64,000 bases of DNA from CAXBNB01 sp040151475 (GCF_040151475.1 NZ_JBDKWG010000138.1:62001-126000); one strand, 5' to 3'. Positions 28,223-37,382 are shown, counted from the first letter of the stretch. Numbers and translations: made by a program. The notes: generated by a model not told the origin, from the sequence alone.

Positions 28223-28792
28223 TCAAAGAAACTTTCCCTTAATATCAAAAAACACCGTATCGTTAAATATTAGTTTTTGATACCCTGAAAATTGGTAACT
28301 GCGGATCGACGAAGAAGAGTTGTCAAATTCAAGACGGTATTTTCTGAAAGAATCGAATACCATATTTGATTCATTATATTGTCCTTCTATCGAGACAATT
28401 TGAGCAACGTTGTTTCTGGTAACAGTTACTTTTTGAGGTCCTTTTTCTCCTTTACGTTGAAAAGTCGTAGTGTTTCCTGAATTGGCGATATCATATTCAC
28501 CATTGTATTTTGCCTGATCAAGGTTGAGGTCTGAAAACACTTTCAAATCAGAAGCCAGGTCAGTAGAATCAGGAACCAAAAGCAACTTCTCTTCTTTTCC
28601 TTTAATAGATACCTTCTTTTCCAATTTTTTCCCGTTAAGTACCTTTACCTGAGATTTTAGAAGGGAATCCAGGTCAACAAACTGAAAATCATTTTTTATA
28701 CCAGTCGTTTTTTGCATCACTAAATCCTCGCATGAAACGAATACATGCAATGTAATAACCGACAATATTATTATAAAGGTTGATTTCCTCAT
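28223..28792 (-). CDS. Hypothetical lipoprotein, 189 residues
   Basis: From ATG 28792 the protein starts with a signal peptide ending in a lipobox (HVFVSC, Cys about residue 21), followed by Glu and Asp, so it should be lipid-anchored in the envelope. The rest is predicted as beta-rich with one helix and has no family signature I recognise. A TTG start three codons upstream is less likely. It is divergent from lipB with a 54-bp gap. Confidence 0.65.
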   Translation of the reverse strand: MRKSTFIIILSVITLHVFVSCEDLVMQKTTGIKNDFQFVDLDSLLKSQVKVLNGKKLEKKVSIKGKEEKLLLVPDSTDLASDLKVFSDLNLDQAKYNGEYDIANSGNTTTFQRKGEKGPQKVTVTRNNVAQIVSIEGQYNESNMVFDSFRKYRLEFDNSSSSIRSYQFSGYQKLIFNDTVFFDIKGKFL

Positions 28793-28822
28793 GGGCAGCA
28801 ATTTAGTTTGATTTTTTAACTC

Positions 28823-28830
28823 TACCTTTG
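28823..28830 (+). promoter_or_regulatory. Candidate -7 box for lipB
   Basis: TACCTTTG is an exact TAnnTTTG match, 16 bp before the lipB ATG. A TTTG lies 12 bp upstream, closer than the usual 17-23 bp, so the -33 element is doubtful. Confidence 0.45.
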
Positions 28831-28846
28831 TGGTAGTTGGATTAAT

Positions 28847-29566
28847 ATGGATTTGAAAATTAATAAGAAAACGAAATTTATCGACCTTGGTTTGATTGAT
28901 TACAAAGAAGGTTGGGATTATCAGGAAAAACTATTTCTCGAAGTAGTAAACCTGAAAATAGCAAACAGATCGCTAAACCCTGAAGATCAAAAAGAGACTC
29001 CCAACTACCTTATTTTTTGTTCTCATCCACACGTCTATACACTCGGTAAAAGTGGTGACCAAAACCATTTACTCCTGGATGATTCAGAGCTTTCAGAAAA
29101 AGAAGCTACCTTTTACAAGATCAATCGAGGGGGAGACATAACTTATCACGGACCGGGACAAATTGTAGGATACCCTATTTTAGACCTGGATAACTTTTTC
29201 ACGGACATTCATAAATACCTTCGATACCTGGAAGAAGCCGTGATCCTGACTTTGGCCGATTATGGTATTGAGGGGGGACGAATAGACGGGCTTACCGGAG
29301 TATGGATTGATTTTGAAGACAAAGTAAATGCACGAAAAATATGTGCGCTGGGAGTAAAAACCAGTAGATGGGTGACCATGCATGGTTTTGCATTTAATGT
29401 GCTCACTGACCTGACCTATTTCAACAACATTATTCCTTGTGGCATTGACGACAAAGCGGTGACTTCATTGGAAAAAGAACTAGGTGAAAAACCAGACCTG
29501 GCAGAAGTAGAAAAAAGGCTCAAGCAGCATCTTGCTAAACTATTTAAGATGGAACTATTGTTTTAA
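28847..29566 (+). CDS. lipB: Octanoyl-[ACP]:protein N-octanoyltransferase
   Basis: The 239-residue cytoplasmic enzyme moves octanoate from acyl carrier protein to a lysine of lipoate-dependent enzymes, the first step of lipoate assembly. The family motifs are present: HVYTLGKSGDQNH, RGGDITYHGPGQIVGYP and KICALGVKTSRWVTMHGFAF. The expected catalytic pair is Lys164 (in ARKICALG) and Cys198 (in IIPCGIDD). lipA is not in the window. A terminator-like hairpin follows. Confidence 0.95.
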   Translation: MDLKINKKTKFIDLGLIDYKEGWDYQEKLFLEVVNLKIANRSLNPEDQKETPNYLIFCSHPHVYTLGKSGDQNHLLLDDSELSEKEATFYKINRGGDITYHGPGQIVGYPILDLDNFFTDIHKYLRYLEEAVILTLADYGIEGGRIDGLTGVWIDFEDKVNARKICALGVKTSRWVTMHGFAFNVLTDLTYFNNIIPCGIDDKAVTSLEKELGEKPDLAEVEKRLKQHLAKLFKMELLF

Positions 29567-29589
29567 GTTCCACTTTTGACAAAATAAAA

Positions 29590-29616
29590 AAAGCCTTCCG
29601 GTTTCCCGAAAAGCTT
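29590..29616 (-). terminator. Terminator between lipB and dnaK
   Basis: An AAAGC-rich stem (AAAGCTTTTCGG paired with CCGGAAGGCTTT, some mismatches) is followed on the minus strand by a T-run, so it best serves dnaK. On the plus strand the tail is weaker but it could also end the lipB transcript. Confidence 0.7.
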
Positions 29617-29641
29617 TAGTTTATCTATGTAAAAGGGCAGA

Positions 29642-31567
29642 TTACTTTTTGTCCTCTACCTCCTCGAATTCCACATCCGATACATCTGCATCAGTTGTTT
29701 GATCCGCACCAGCAGCACCTGCATCAGATCCCGACTCACCACCCTGAGCACCAGCAGCTTGCGAAGCAGCATACATTTCCTGACTAGCTCCTTCCCATGC
29801 CTTATTCATACCTTCCATTGCAGCATCAATTGCAGCCAGGTCAGCACTTTTATGGGCTTCTTTCAATTTCTCAAGAGCAGCTTCGATTCCGGATTTATTT
29901 GCTTCAGACAATTTATCTCCGAATTCTTTCAACTGTTTTTCAGTCTGGAAGATCATAGAGTCAGCAGCATTCAGCTTCTCTATTTTCTCTTTTTCAGCTT
30001 TGTCAGCATCCGCATTTGCTTCTGCTTCCTGCTTCATCTTTTCTATTTCCTCATCAGTCAATCCAGAAGAAGCTTCAATTCTGATTTTTTGCTCTTTGTT
30101 GGTACCCTTGTCTTTTGCAGATACATTCATGATACCATTCGCATCAATGTCAAATGTTACTTCGATCTGAGGAATTCCCCTTGGAGATGGTGGAATACCA
30201 TCCAAATGAAATCTTCCGATTGTCCTGTTGTGAGCAGCCATAGGTCTTTCTCCCTGCAAAACATGAATCTCCACAGAAGGCTGATTGTCGGCAGCAGTTG
30301 AGAAGGTTTCTGATTTTTTAGTTGGAATGGTTGTGTTCGACTCGATCAATTTGGTGAACACACCGCCCATGGTTTCAATACCCAATGATAATGGCGTTAC
30401 ATCAAGAAGCAATACATCTTTAACTTCTCCAGTTAATACACCACCCTGAATAGCAGCTCCAATAGCAACCACTTCATCGGGGTTTACACCTTTAGATGGC
30501 TTTTTGCCAAAGAATTTTTCTACTTCTTCCTGAATGATTGGAATCCTTGTAGATCCACCCACCAATATTACTTCATCAATATCTGACAAAGAAAGTCCGG
30601 AATCCTTGAGTGCTTTTTTCACTGGCTCCATAGACCTTTTCACAAGGCTATCAGCCAATTGCTCAAATTTAGCTCTGGTCAACTTCCTTACCAAGTGCTT
30701 AGGCACACCATCAACAGGCATGATATAAGGCAAATTAACTTCTGTCTCCGTAGAACTTGACAATTCTATTTTAGCTTTTTCAGCAGCTTCCTTCAATCTC
30801 TGAAGAGCCATAGGGTCTTTTCTCAAATCAATATTTTCATCAGAAAGAAATTCCTCAGCCAACCAGTTGATGATTACAGTATCAAAATCGTCTCCACCAA
30901 GGTGTACATCACCATTAGTGGATTTTACTTCGAATACCCCGTCACCCAATTCTAGTATGGAAATATCGAATGTACCACCACCAAGGTCATACACTGCGAT
31001 TTTCATGTCTTTGTTTTTCTTATCAAGGCCGTATGCCAATGCCGCAGCAGTAGGCTCATTAATGATCCTTTTTACTTCAAGGCCGGCTATAGCACCTGCT
31101 TCTTTTGTAGCTTGTCTTTCTGCATCGTTGAAGTATGCAGGAACAGTAATTACTGCTTCTTTTACTTCAGTTCCCAGATAGTCTTCAGCAGTTGACTTCA
31201 TTTTTTGAAGGATCATAGCAGAAAGTTCCTGAGCCGTATATTTTCTGTCTCCAATAACTATTCTTATGGTATCATTGTTTCCACTTTCAACCTTATAAGA
31301 AACGCCCTTCTTTTCTTCAGAAATTTCTTTGAATTTCTTTCCCATAAACCTTTTTACAGAGCTTATAGTATTTTGTGGGTTAGTGATGGCCTGACGCTTT
31401 GCAGGATCTCCCACCTTTCTCTCTCCTTTTCCTCCATCTAAAAATGCTACGATGGATGGAGTTGTTCTCCTCCCTTCACTGTTGGGGATAACTACAGGCT
31501 CGTTACCTTCCATCACAGCTACGCAGGAATTGGTTGTACCCAAATCGATTCCTATTATTTTTCCCAT
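29642..31567 (-). CDS. dnaK: Chaperone protein DnaK (Hsp70)
   Basis: The 641-residue ATP-dependent chaperone is full length. The nucleotide-binding domain (1-~380) opens with IGIDLGTTNSCVAVMEG. It also has the phosphate-2 motif IAVYDLGGGTFDIS and the adenosine motif ILVGGSTRIP. The linker is DVLLLDVTPLSLG, and the substrate domain and helical lid follow. The C-terminal tail is Gly/Ala/Asp-rich and ends in VEFEEVEDKK, a usual DnaK ending. dnaJ and grpE are not adjacent, so the gene seems to stand alone. About 90-102 bp upstream lies a TGACATATTGTCA motif related to one upstream of htpG. Confidence 0.98.
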   Translation of the reverse strand: MGKIIGIDLGTTNSCVAVMEGNEPVVIPNSEGRRTTPSIVAFLDGGKGERKVGDPAKRQAITNPQNTISSVKRFMGKKFKEISEEKKGVSYKVESGNNDTIRIVIGDRKYTAQELSAMILQKMKSTAEDYLGTEVKEAVITVPAYFNDAERQATKEAGAIAGLEVKRIINEPTAAALAYGLDKKNKDMKIAVYDLGGGTFDISILELGDGVFEVKSTNGDVHLGGDDFDTVIINWLAEEFLSDENIDLRKDPMALQRLKEAAEKAKIELSSSTETEVNLPYIMPVDGVPKHLVRKLTRAKFEQLADSLVKRSMEPVKKALKDSGLSLSDIDEVILVGGSTRIPIIQEEVEKFFGKKPSKGVNPDEVVAIGAAIQGGVLTGEVKDVLLLDVTPLSLGIETMGGVFTKLIESNTTIPTKKSETFSTAADNQPSVEIHVLQGERPMAAHNRTIGRFHLDGIPPSPRGIPQIEVTFDIDANGIMNVSAKDKGTNKEQKIRIEASSGLTDEEIEKMKQEAEANADADKAEKEKIEKLNAADSMIFQTEKQLKEFGDKLSEANKSGIEAALEKLKEAHKSADLAAIDAAMEGMNKAWEGASQEMYAASQAAGAQGGESGSDAGAAGADQTTDADVSDVEFEEVEDKK

Positions 31568-31640
31568 GATAATTGTTTATACTTTTTTTAATTAAATTTC
31601 TCTTCTGCAAAGCTTTTATCAATGCTTGTGCCAATCGATA

Positions 31641-31679
31641 TTACGGCTTTATTCTGTGACATATTGTCAGAATGTCAGA
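31641..31679. promoter_or_regulatory. Putative heat-shock operator upstream of dnaK
   Basis: The plus strand carries the perfect palindrome TGACATATTGTCA at 31657-31669, preceded by CGGCTTTA and followed by a second TGTCAG. Nearly the same arrangement lies upstream of htpG (34770-34792). The shared order suggests a common regulator; its identity is unknown. Confidence 0.5.
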
Positions 31680-31757
31680 ACTGATTTGATATAAATGAAA
31701 AAATTGGCTGAATTTATAGCACCGGAGAATGTAGTTAGCTGATGCTTTTTCTAAAGG

Positions 31758-32588
31758 TTATTTCTTAGAAACGTCATAAATGGGCTTTCCCCGTTCATCC
31801 CATTCCCGGATAATAGAAGGCCGGAATGATTCATCAAAAGGATCATCACCATATTGTATCTGTCTCTTTTTCCTGTTTCTAATGTCGTAGTACTCTGTCC
31901 ATATACCAACCTTCCCGTCAAAATGATACTCACCTCTTACGGCTACATTTCCACTTTCATAAAAAGCATAGTAGTTTCCTTCCTTCTCTCCAAAATGGAC
32001 AGGAATAATTTCCTTTATTTGTTTTCTCCCACGATCATAGTATTGCACTCTTGATTCCTTGGGCCATCCTTTGTAATATTTCTCCTTGCTTTGCAGGATA
32101 TCATATTTATTCCACTCAGACCATCGGGCATGCTTTGTGCCTTTATAATACACCCCCTCTTCCAACAACTGATCTCCTAACATCTTCTTATAAGGTCCAT
32201 GAAGAATACCTGCATTATCCTTATCAATTTTTCTCGAATTGACAATTTTCCTTTTCTTAAAGTCATACCAATATATGTCCCTGACATATTGATCCGGCTC
32301 TTCGTATTCTTTTAAGTAGTGAAATAATTCTAAAACCACTTTGTCTCCAAATCCGGTACGGACAAATCCCTTTTTAGTCCTTACTCCATAGAAAGTTCCC
32401 TTTTTTACTTTCTTTTCCTTGGGCGATTTAATTTCAACTTCACTTTCTGCTTCCATATCCAGAGTCAGAGGGGTATCATAATTGATTTCAAACAAATCGA
32501 CTTCCTCTTCCTGTGCATAGGTTTCCATTACTCCCAAAAAAGTAACAGAACAGGTAAACAATATGTATTTAATAAAATCTGGTTTCAT
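31758..32588 (-). CDS. Exported MORN-like repeat protein
   Basis: From ATG 32588 the protein has 276 residues and starts with a signal peptide (MKPDFIKYILFTCSVTFLG, cleavage near TYAQ). The C-terminal half has repeats of the kind seen in MORN or YwqK-like proteins: EGNYYAFYESGNVAVRGEYH, DGKVGIWTEYYD and the final SIIREWDERGKPIYDVSKK. An ATG ten codons upstream would place residues before the signal peptide, so 32588 is preferred. It is probably periplasmic or outer-membrane-associated; function is unknown. Confidence 0.7.
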   Translation of the reverse strand: MKPDFIKYILFTCSVTFLGVMETYAQEEEVDLFEINYDTPLTLDMEAESEVEIKSPKEKKVKKGTFYGVRTKKGFVRTGFGDKVVLELFHYLKEYEEPDQYVRDIYWYDFKKRKIVNSRKIDKDNAGILHGPYKKMLGDQLLEEGVYYKGTKHARWSEWNKYDILQSKEKYYKGWPKESRVQYYDRGRKQIKEIIPVHFGEKEGNYYAFYESGNVAVRGEYHFDGKVGIWTEYYDIRNRKKRQIQYGDDPFDESFRPSIIREWDERGKPIYDVSKK

Positions 32589-32697
32589 GGTAAATTCGCT
32601 AACGAATAAATCACTCAATTATTTCTGAAAAATAAAATTACATGGAATCCATGAGATAAGTACACAAAAAACAGCTATTATAAGGATTACAAAATAT

Positions 32698-32722
32698 AAA
32701 AGCCGGAAATATTCCGGCTTTT
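32698..32722. terminator. Bidirectional terminator after htpG
   Basis: A perfect 11-bp stem (AAAAGCCGGAA with TTCCGGCTTTT) has a three-base loop, ATA. It lies just beyond the htpG stop on the minus strand and ends in a T-rich stretch in both directions. Confidence 0.85.
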
Positions 32723-32750
32723 AGAAATTTACCTTTTAATGTCTGTTATG

Positions 32751-34661
32751 TTATTCCGCAGACAGCTCAACAGACCTTTTAATGAAATTGGTCAATTTAG
32801 CTCCTGACAACAAGTTTTGTGACAGCAATGCAAGATCGTATGCTTGTCTGGCCAATTGTTCTTTAGCTTCGTCATTGTCTGCCTTCAGAATTTTAGCAAT
32901 CAAATTATGATTGGCATTGATAGCCACATTGTATTGATCCGGCATGTCTCCTCCCATCATGAACATACCTCCACCACCACCGGTTTTGGCCATGTCTTTC
33001 ATTCTTCTCATAAACTCCGGCATAGTTACAATTACGGGCATTTCATCACTCGGTAATGACTCCACAGATACTGTATTGTTTTTATCATTGATTGCTTTGT
33101 CAAACAACTCTTTAAGAGCAGTCTTTTCGTCTTCTGATAAAACAGATTCTACCTTCTCATCCTTGTCAATCAACTTATCAACTGTATCGGCATCTACTCT
33201 TTTCAAGCTGACGCCTTCCACTTTTTGCTCCAGGTGATTGATAAAATGACTGTCAAGCTGACCATCAAGTTTCAACACATCATAAGCCCTGTTTTTTGCC
33301 GATGAAATGAAAGTATCCTGTTTTGCAGGCTCGGTAGCATATAGCATTACCAGCTTTTTGTCTTTATCTTCCTGATTGGTTTTGATAAGCTCTTTGTATT
33401 CTTCAATGGTAAAGAATTTGTCTTCAGTGTTTTGAAGTAAGACAAAATCTTTTGCCTTATCATTGAATTTCTCTTCACTCAACATGCCATATTTCACAAA
33501 AAGTCCAATATCAGACCATTTGTCTTCAAACGCTTTTCTGTCATTTTTGAAAAGTTCTGAAAGCTTATCAGCTACTTTTTTGGTAATGTACGAGTTGATT
33601 TTCTTCACATTACCATCGGCTTGCAAAAAGCTTCTTGATACATTCAGAGGAATATCAGGAGAATCGATCACACCATGAAGCAACATTAAAAACTCAGGAA
33701 CAACATCCTTCACTTCATCGGTAATAAACACCTGACGTGAATACAATTGGATTTTGTTTTTCTGAATTTCAAAGTCATTCTTAATTTTTGGGAAGTACAA
33801 AATCCCTGTGAGGTTAAATGGATAATCTACGTTCAAATGGATCCAGAACAACGGATCTTCTGAGAATGGATACAACTCCTTATAAAATGCTAGGTAATCT
33901 TCGTCCTTTAGTTCCGAAGGAGCTTTAGTCCAAAGCGGTATAGGGTTGTTTATGATGTTATCCTTCTTAACAGTTTTCCACTTCGTTTTGCCCTCTTTGT
34001 CTTTTCCGTCTTCTACGCTTTCATCTTTTTCTCCAAACCTGATTTCTACGGGTAAAAACTTACAATACTTATCAAGGATTCCCTGGATGCGTTGTTTATC
34101 CAAAAATTCTTTAGAGTCCTCATTGATATGAAGAATAATATCCGTTCCCCTGTTTTTTCTTTTTCCCTTAGAAATCTCAAATTCCGTAGAACCATCACAA
34201 ACCCACTTGGCTGGTTCTGATCCTTCCACATACGATAGTGAATTGATTTCAACTTTGTCAGAAACCATAAATGCTGAGTAGAAACCCAATCCGAAATGCC
34301 CAATGATTTGCTGAGCATCTTCTTTATCTTTATATTTTTCTACAAACTCCGTAGCACCGGAAAAAGCAATTTGATTAATGTATTTTTTAATATCATCAGC
34401 TGTCATCCCAATACCATTATCGCTGACAGTGATGGTTTTTTTCTTTTCGTCAAAGCTCACATCAATTTTAAGATCACCCAGTTCTCCGGCATACTCTCCC
34501 AGAGAAGAAAGCCTTTTTATCTTTTGTGATGCATCTACAGCATTCGAAACCAACTCCCTCAGGAAAATTTCATGATCCGAATACAAGAATTTTTTGATGA
34601 TTGGAAAAATGTTCTCCGTGTGAATGGAAATGTTGCCTTTCTCTTTCGTTTTAGTACTCAT
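32751..34661 (-). CDS. htpG: Chaperone protein HtpG (Hsp90)
   Basis: The 636-residue ATP-dependent chaperone is complete. The N-terminal GHKL ATPase domain has the family landmarks FLRELVSNAVDASQKI, VSDNGIGMTADDI and IGHFGLGFYSAFMVSD. The middle domain (about 260-500) includes LNVSRSFLQAD. The C-terminal dimerisation domain ends at 636. A short Gly/Met-rich loop (GGGGGMFMMGGDMPDQYN) is present before the C-terminus, as in other Bacteroidota HtpG proteins. The upstream region holds the motif shared with dnaK, and a strong hairpin ends the transcript. Confidence 0.97.
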   Translation of the reverse strand: MSTKTKEKGNISIHTENIFPIIKKFLYSDHEIFLRELVSNAVDASQKIKRLSSLGEYAGELGDLKIDVSFDEKKKTITVSDNGIGMTADDIKKYINQIAFSGATEFVEKYKDKEDAQQIIGHFGLGFYSAFMVSDKVEINSLSYVEGSEPAKWVCDGSTEFEISKGKRKNRGTDIILHINEDSKEFLDKQRIQGILDKYCKFLPVEIRFGEKDESVEDGKDKEGKTKWKTVKKDNIINNPIPLWTKAPSELKDEDYLAFYKELYPFSEDPLFWIHLNVDYPFNLTGILYFPKIKNDFEIQKNKIQLYSRQVFITDEVKDVVPEFLMLLHGVIDSPDIPLNVSRSFLQADGNVKKINSYITKKVADKLSELFKNDRKAFEDKWSDIGLFVKYGMLSEEKFNDKAKDFVLLQNTEDKFFTIEEYKELIKTNQEDKDKKLVMLYATEPAKQDTFISSAKNRAYDVLKLDGQLDSHFINHLEQKVEGVSLKRVDADTVDKLIDKDEKVESVLSEDEKTALKELFDKAINDKNNTVSVESLPSDEMPVIVTMPEFMRRMKDMAKTGGGGGMFMMGGDMPDQYNVAINANHNLIAKILKADNDEAKEQLARQAYDLALLSQNLLSGAKLTNFIKRSVELSAE

Positions 34662-34769
34662 TTTTATCTCTAATTATTTTGAATAGATTTTATCAGAACC
34701 CCGGGAAGCCCCAAAGAACTCTTTTACCAGACAGCTTGGATTACAAAAGCTGTTCCAATCCTAAAAATT

Positions 34770-34792
34770 CGGCTTTAAGTGACATGTTGACA
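34770..34792. promoter_or_regulatory. Putative heat-shock operator upstream of htpG
   Basis: TGACATGTTGACA at 34780-34792 is preceded by CGGCTTTAAG, matching the arrangement upstream of dnaK at 31641-31669 with two base differences in the 13-bp core. It lies about 110-131 bp before the htpG start. Confidence 0.5.
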
Positions 34793-34868
34793 TAATAGTA
34801 GGAGAATTTTGACAGACTTATGCCATCTGCTACTCAAAATATGTTCTGGACAATAACTGTGATTTGAA

Positions 34869-35360
34869 TTACCTGATCCTGTCCGCCGAGCGTACCAGAT
34901 TTTCGTCTCTGCGAATAAATCTATTGGCCAGGGCATTAAAAAACAAAGCTGTAGCAGAAAAGTAAAAACCCGGCAAATAAGCTGCCGGAGCTAATGGTGG
35001 CAACACTTTTTCTGCATCAAAAATAAAATAAACAGCAAAACCCAAACAAGCTCCTATTACTAAGGAATTGAGGGCTCCAAGTTTCATTTGCATTAATCTG
35101 TTTTCATATTTGAAAATAGAAAAAACGGCAATAATTGCCGCTAATACCGCCAATCCTGCTACCGGATAAACGGGAGATTTACTTATTATTTCAGCTTCTT
35201 GTGTTTCCGCATTGGCTTTATCATGAACAACTTCCCAGGCAGTCAGTGTAATTTTTTCTTTATTGTCAGTATCTACTTTTTGCCACAGTGGAAAAAACAA
35301 CATCGTTATCATTGTTACGGCTACCAGCAAAAGAAATATGGATTGAATTCTTTGGATCAT
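34869..35360 (-). CDS. DUF4293 family membrane protein
   Basis: The 163-residue protein starts MIQRIQSIFLLLVAVTMITM and has four predicted membrane segments (about 6-25, 68-86, 94-114 and 124-145). The start and the FFPLW segment after the first helix match DUF4293, a family known only from Bacteroidota. Its function is unknown. It stands alone between htpG and the repeat element at 35424. Confidence 0.8.
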   Translation of the reverse strand: MIQRIQSIFLLLVAVTMITMLFFPLWQKVDTDNKEKITLTAWEVVHDKANAETQEAEIISKSPVYPVAGLAVLAAIIAVFSIFKYENRLMQMKLGALNSLVIGACLGFAVYFIFDAEKVLPPLAPAAYLPGFYFSATALFFNALANRFIRRDENLVRSADRIR

Positions 35361-35423
35361 CTTCTAATTTTTTGGCAAAAGTAAAAAAGATGCAATTAGA
35401 TTTGGTGAAAAATTTGCTATTTA

Positions 35424-35578
35424 TCAGGGTAAGCGCATTTAAAAATTCTTACTATTCCCTGAACCCCTGCCTCATCGGCAGACGGGTATTCAGGGGTCTC
35501 TTAGGGTTGACTGTGACTTTAAAAGATACCGCAACTGGTAGGGTAAGGAGGTTTTATTTTTAAATGCGTTTACCCTGA
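35424..35578. repeat. MITE-like element with 23-bp terminal inverted repeats
   Basis: The left end (35424-35446) starts TCAGGGTAAGCGCATTT. The right end (35556-35578) is its reverse complement with one mismatch. The 109 bp between them encode nothing but contain a further hairpin (CCCTGAA at 35457-35463 with TTCAGGG at 35489-35495). No clear target duplication is visible. It sits between the starts of DUF4293 and the stop of cdaA. Confidence 0.6.
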
Positions 35579-35605
35579 AGGTTTGACTCAGAAAACACTC
35601 TTTTG

Positions 35606-36511
35606 TTAAGTAGCAACCTTAATCTTGTCTTCTGCTGCTTTGTTTTTGGATTTCAACTTTTCAAGAACAGACGCATCTTTGTTTTTAGTGTCTTTATCCT
35701 GCTCTGTTTCTTTGTTGTAAAGGTATTCATTGATACGGTTTCTCACTTCCTGAGTAGAAAGATTAAATTCCATAAATCCGGCACGGGCACACGACAACTG
35801 ACCTGTCTCCTCTGAGACAATAATTGTCAAACTATCTGTTGCCTCCGACATTCCAAGAGCAGCCCTGTGACGCAATCCGTAAATTGCCGGAAGGTTGTCT
35901 TGCTCGGAAACAGGCAAGATACACCTTGCTGCAATGATATTATTATTATTGATAATTACAGCACCATCATGCAAAGGACTATGGCGGTTGAATATAGAAA
36001 GTAATAATCTTTTTGAAACCAAAGCATCCAGTCTGTCTCCGGAATTGGCATAAAATTTCAATTCTGAGTTTCTGGAGAAAACTATTAATGCACCTGTATT
36101 TGATCCTCCCATAGATTTGATCGCTTCAATTACGGGAGTAACATTCAGGTGCTCATTGTCATATTTATCTCTCCAGAGCTGCTTGAGGCTTTTGATGATA
36201 TTTCCTTCATCAAACAAAGTAGTTTTACCTAAAAGCAATAAAAACTTCCTTATTTCCTGCTGGAAAAGAACAATGACTGCTATCACACCAACACCCATAA
36301 ACTGACCCAAAATACTACTGAGCAACTCCATGTTAGCGGCTTTCACCACAAGAAATAATAAATAGAGAAATAAGAAACCAAGAAAGATTTTGATGGCTAC
36401 ACTTCCCTTCATCAGTTTGTAGATCTGATAAAGCAAAATACTCACCATGCCGATATCAATTAAATCGACCCAGCTTATTTCTAAAAACCCTATTTGAAAT
36501 CCTAAAATCAA
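35606..36511 (-). CDS. cdaA: Diadenylate cyclase CdaA
   Basis: The 301-residue membrane protein makes the second messenger c-di-AMP from two ATP. Three N-terminal membrane segments (about 15-80) are followed by the DAC domain (about 105-245). The nucleotide motifs DGAVIINNNNIIAA and GLRHRAALGMSE are present. A Lys- and Asp-rich tail of about 35 residues (KDTKNKDASVLEKLKSKNKA) extends past the domain. The start overlaps the folP stop by 4 bp (ATGA), so translation is coupled. c-di-AMP controls potassium and osmolyte transport; no target is in the window. Confidence 0.93.
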   Translation of the reverse strand: MILGFQIGFLEISWVDLIDIGMVSILLYQIYKLMKGSVAIKIFLGFLFLYLLFLVVKAANMELLSSILGQFMGVGVIAVIVLFQQEIRKFLLLLGKTTLFDEGNIIKSLKQLWRDKYDNEHLNVTPVIEAIKSMGGSNTGALIVFSRNSELKFYANSGDRLDALVSKRLLLSIFNRHSPLHDGAVIINNNNIIAARCILPVSEQDNLPAIYGLRHRAALGMSEATDSLTIIVSEETGQLSCARAGFMEFNLSTQEVRNRINEYLYNKETEQDKDTKNKDASVLEKLKSKNKAAEDKIKVAT

Positions 36512-37344
36512 TTGCTTATAGTTAGTTTATACAATTCAATGGTTTCCATAGCTTCCTTAACATCGTGCACACGCAAAATTGATGCCCCTTTCATGAGGCA
36601 GGTATTGTTCAATGCGGTAGTCCCGTTGAGTGCCTCATCGGCAGTTATCCCCAGCGACTTCCATATCATCGACTTTCTGGATACACCACATAGAATTGGT
36701 TTGTCCAAAAAGTTTAATAATTCCAACTTGTTTAATAATTCAAAATTTTGATCGAGGGTCTTTGCAAATCCGAAACCGGGATCTATGATGACATCCGATA
36801 CACCCTGGGCATTTAACAATTTTATTCGGGCATTAAAATAATCAATTATTTCTGAAATCAGGTTATCATATACGGTTAATTTTGACATTGTCTGAGGATT
36901 TCCTCTCATATGCATCATAATGTATGGTACTTTGAGGTCAGCAACAGTTTCAAACATCTTATCATCAAGTCCTCCGGCGGAAATGTCATTGACAATTGAT
37001 ACGCCATTTTCTATAGTTTGTTTAGCAACCTCGGAACGGAATGTATCTATTGAAATTACCGCTTCGGGAAATTCTTTAAGTATAGATTCTACCCCATGAA
37101 TGGCATTATTTGCTTCTGTTTCTACTGGAATATCCACCGCTCCAGGTCTGCTCGAATATGCCCCTACATCCAAAATAGCAGCTCCTTCAGACAGCATTTT
37201 TTCAGCTTTACCCAACAGGTCTTGGTCGTTTTTTATTTTTCCACCATCATAAAACGAATCAGCTGTAAGGTTGATAATTCCCATTACGACAGGGCTTGAA
37301 ATATCCAATAGAGATCCATTTATATTTAAAGATGATTTTGGCAT
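36508..37344 (-). CDS. folP: Dihydropteroate synthase
   Basis: The 278-residue cytoplasmic enzyme joins p-aminobenzoate to the pterin pyrophosphate in folate synthesis and is the target of sulfonamides. The motifs VMGIINLTADSFYDGGK, ISIDTFRSEVAKQ, IVNDISAGG, MMHMRGNPQTM and DPGFGFAKT are all present. It is paired with cdaA by a 4-bp overlap, an arrangement I recall from other Bacteroidota. The promoter for this pair probably lies in 37345-37412. Confidence 0.95.
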   Translation of the reverse strand: MPKSSLNINGSLLDISSPVVMGIINLTADSFYDGGKIKNDQDLLGKAEKMLSEGAAILDVGAYSSRPGAVDIPVETEANNAIHGVESILKEFPEAVISIDTFRSEVAKQTIENGVSIVNDISAGGLDDKMFETVADLKVPYIMMHMRGNPQTMSKLTVYDNLISEIIDYFNARIKLLNAQGVSDVIIDPGFGFAKTLDQNFELLNKLELLNFLDKPILCGVSRKSMIWKSLGITADEALNGTTALNNTCLMKGASILRVHDVKEAMETIELYKLTISN

Positions 37345-37350
37345 GGGTAG

Positions 37351-37382
37351 TCTGGTAATTGAATCCGATTTGGTTAATTTTG
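37351..37382 (+). promoter_or_regulatory. Candidate promoter for the DUF1599 gene
   Basis: TCTG (37351-37354) and an exact TAATTTTG (37375-37382) are 20 bp apart, close to the Bacteroidota -33/-7 layout. The GTG start at 37413 follows 30 bp later. Confidence 0.45.

Noticed and set aside
31618..31634. A sigma-54-like TTGGCAC-N5-TTGAT near dnaK on the minus strand
   Set aside because: The -12 GC is missing (GA instead), and no sigma-54 activator signature is near; more likely chance.
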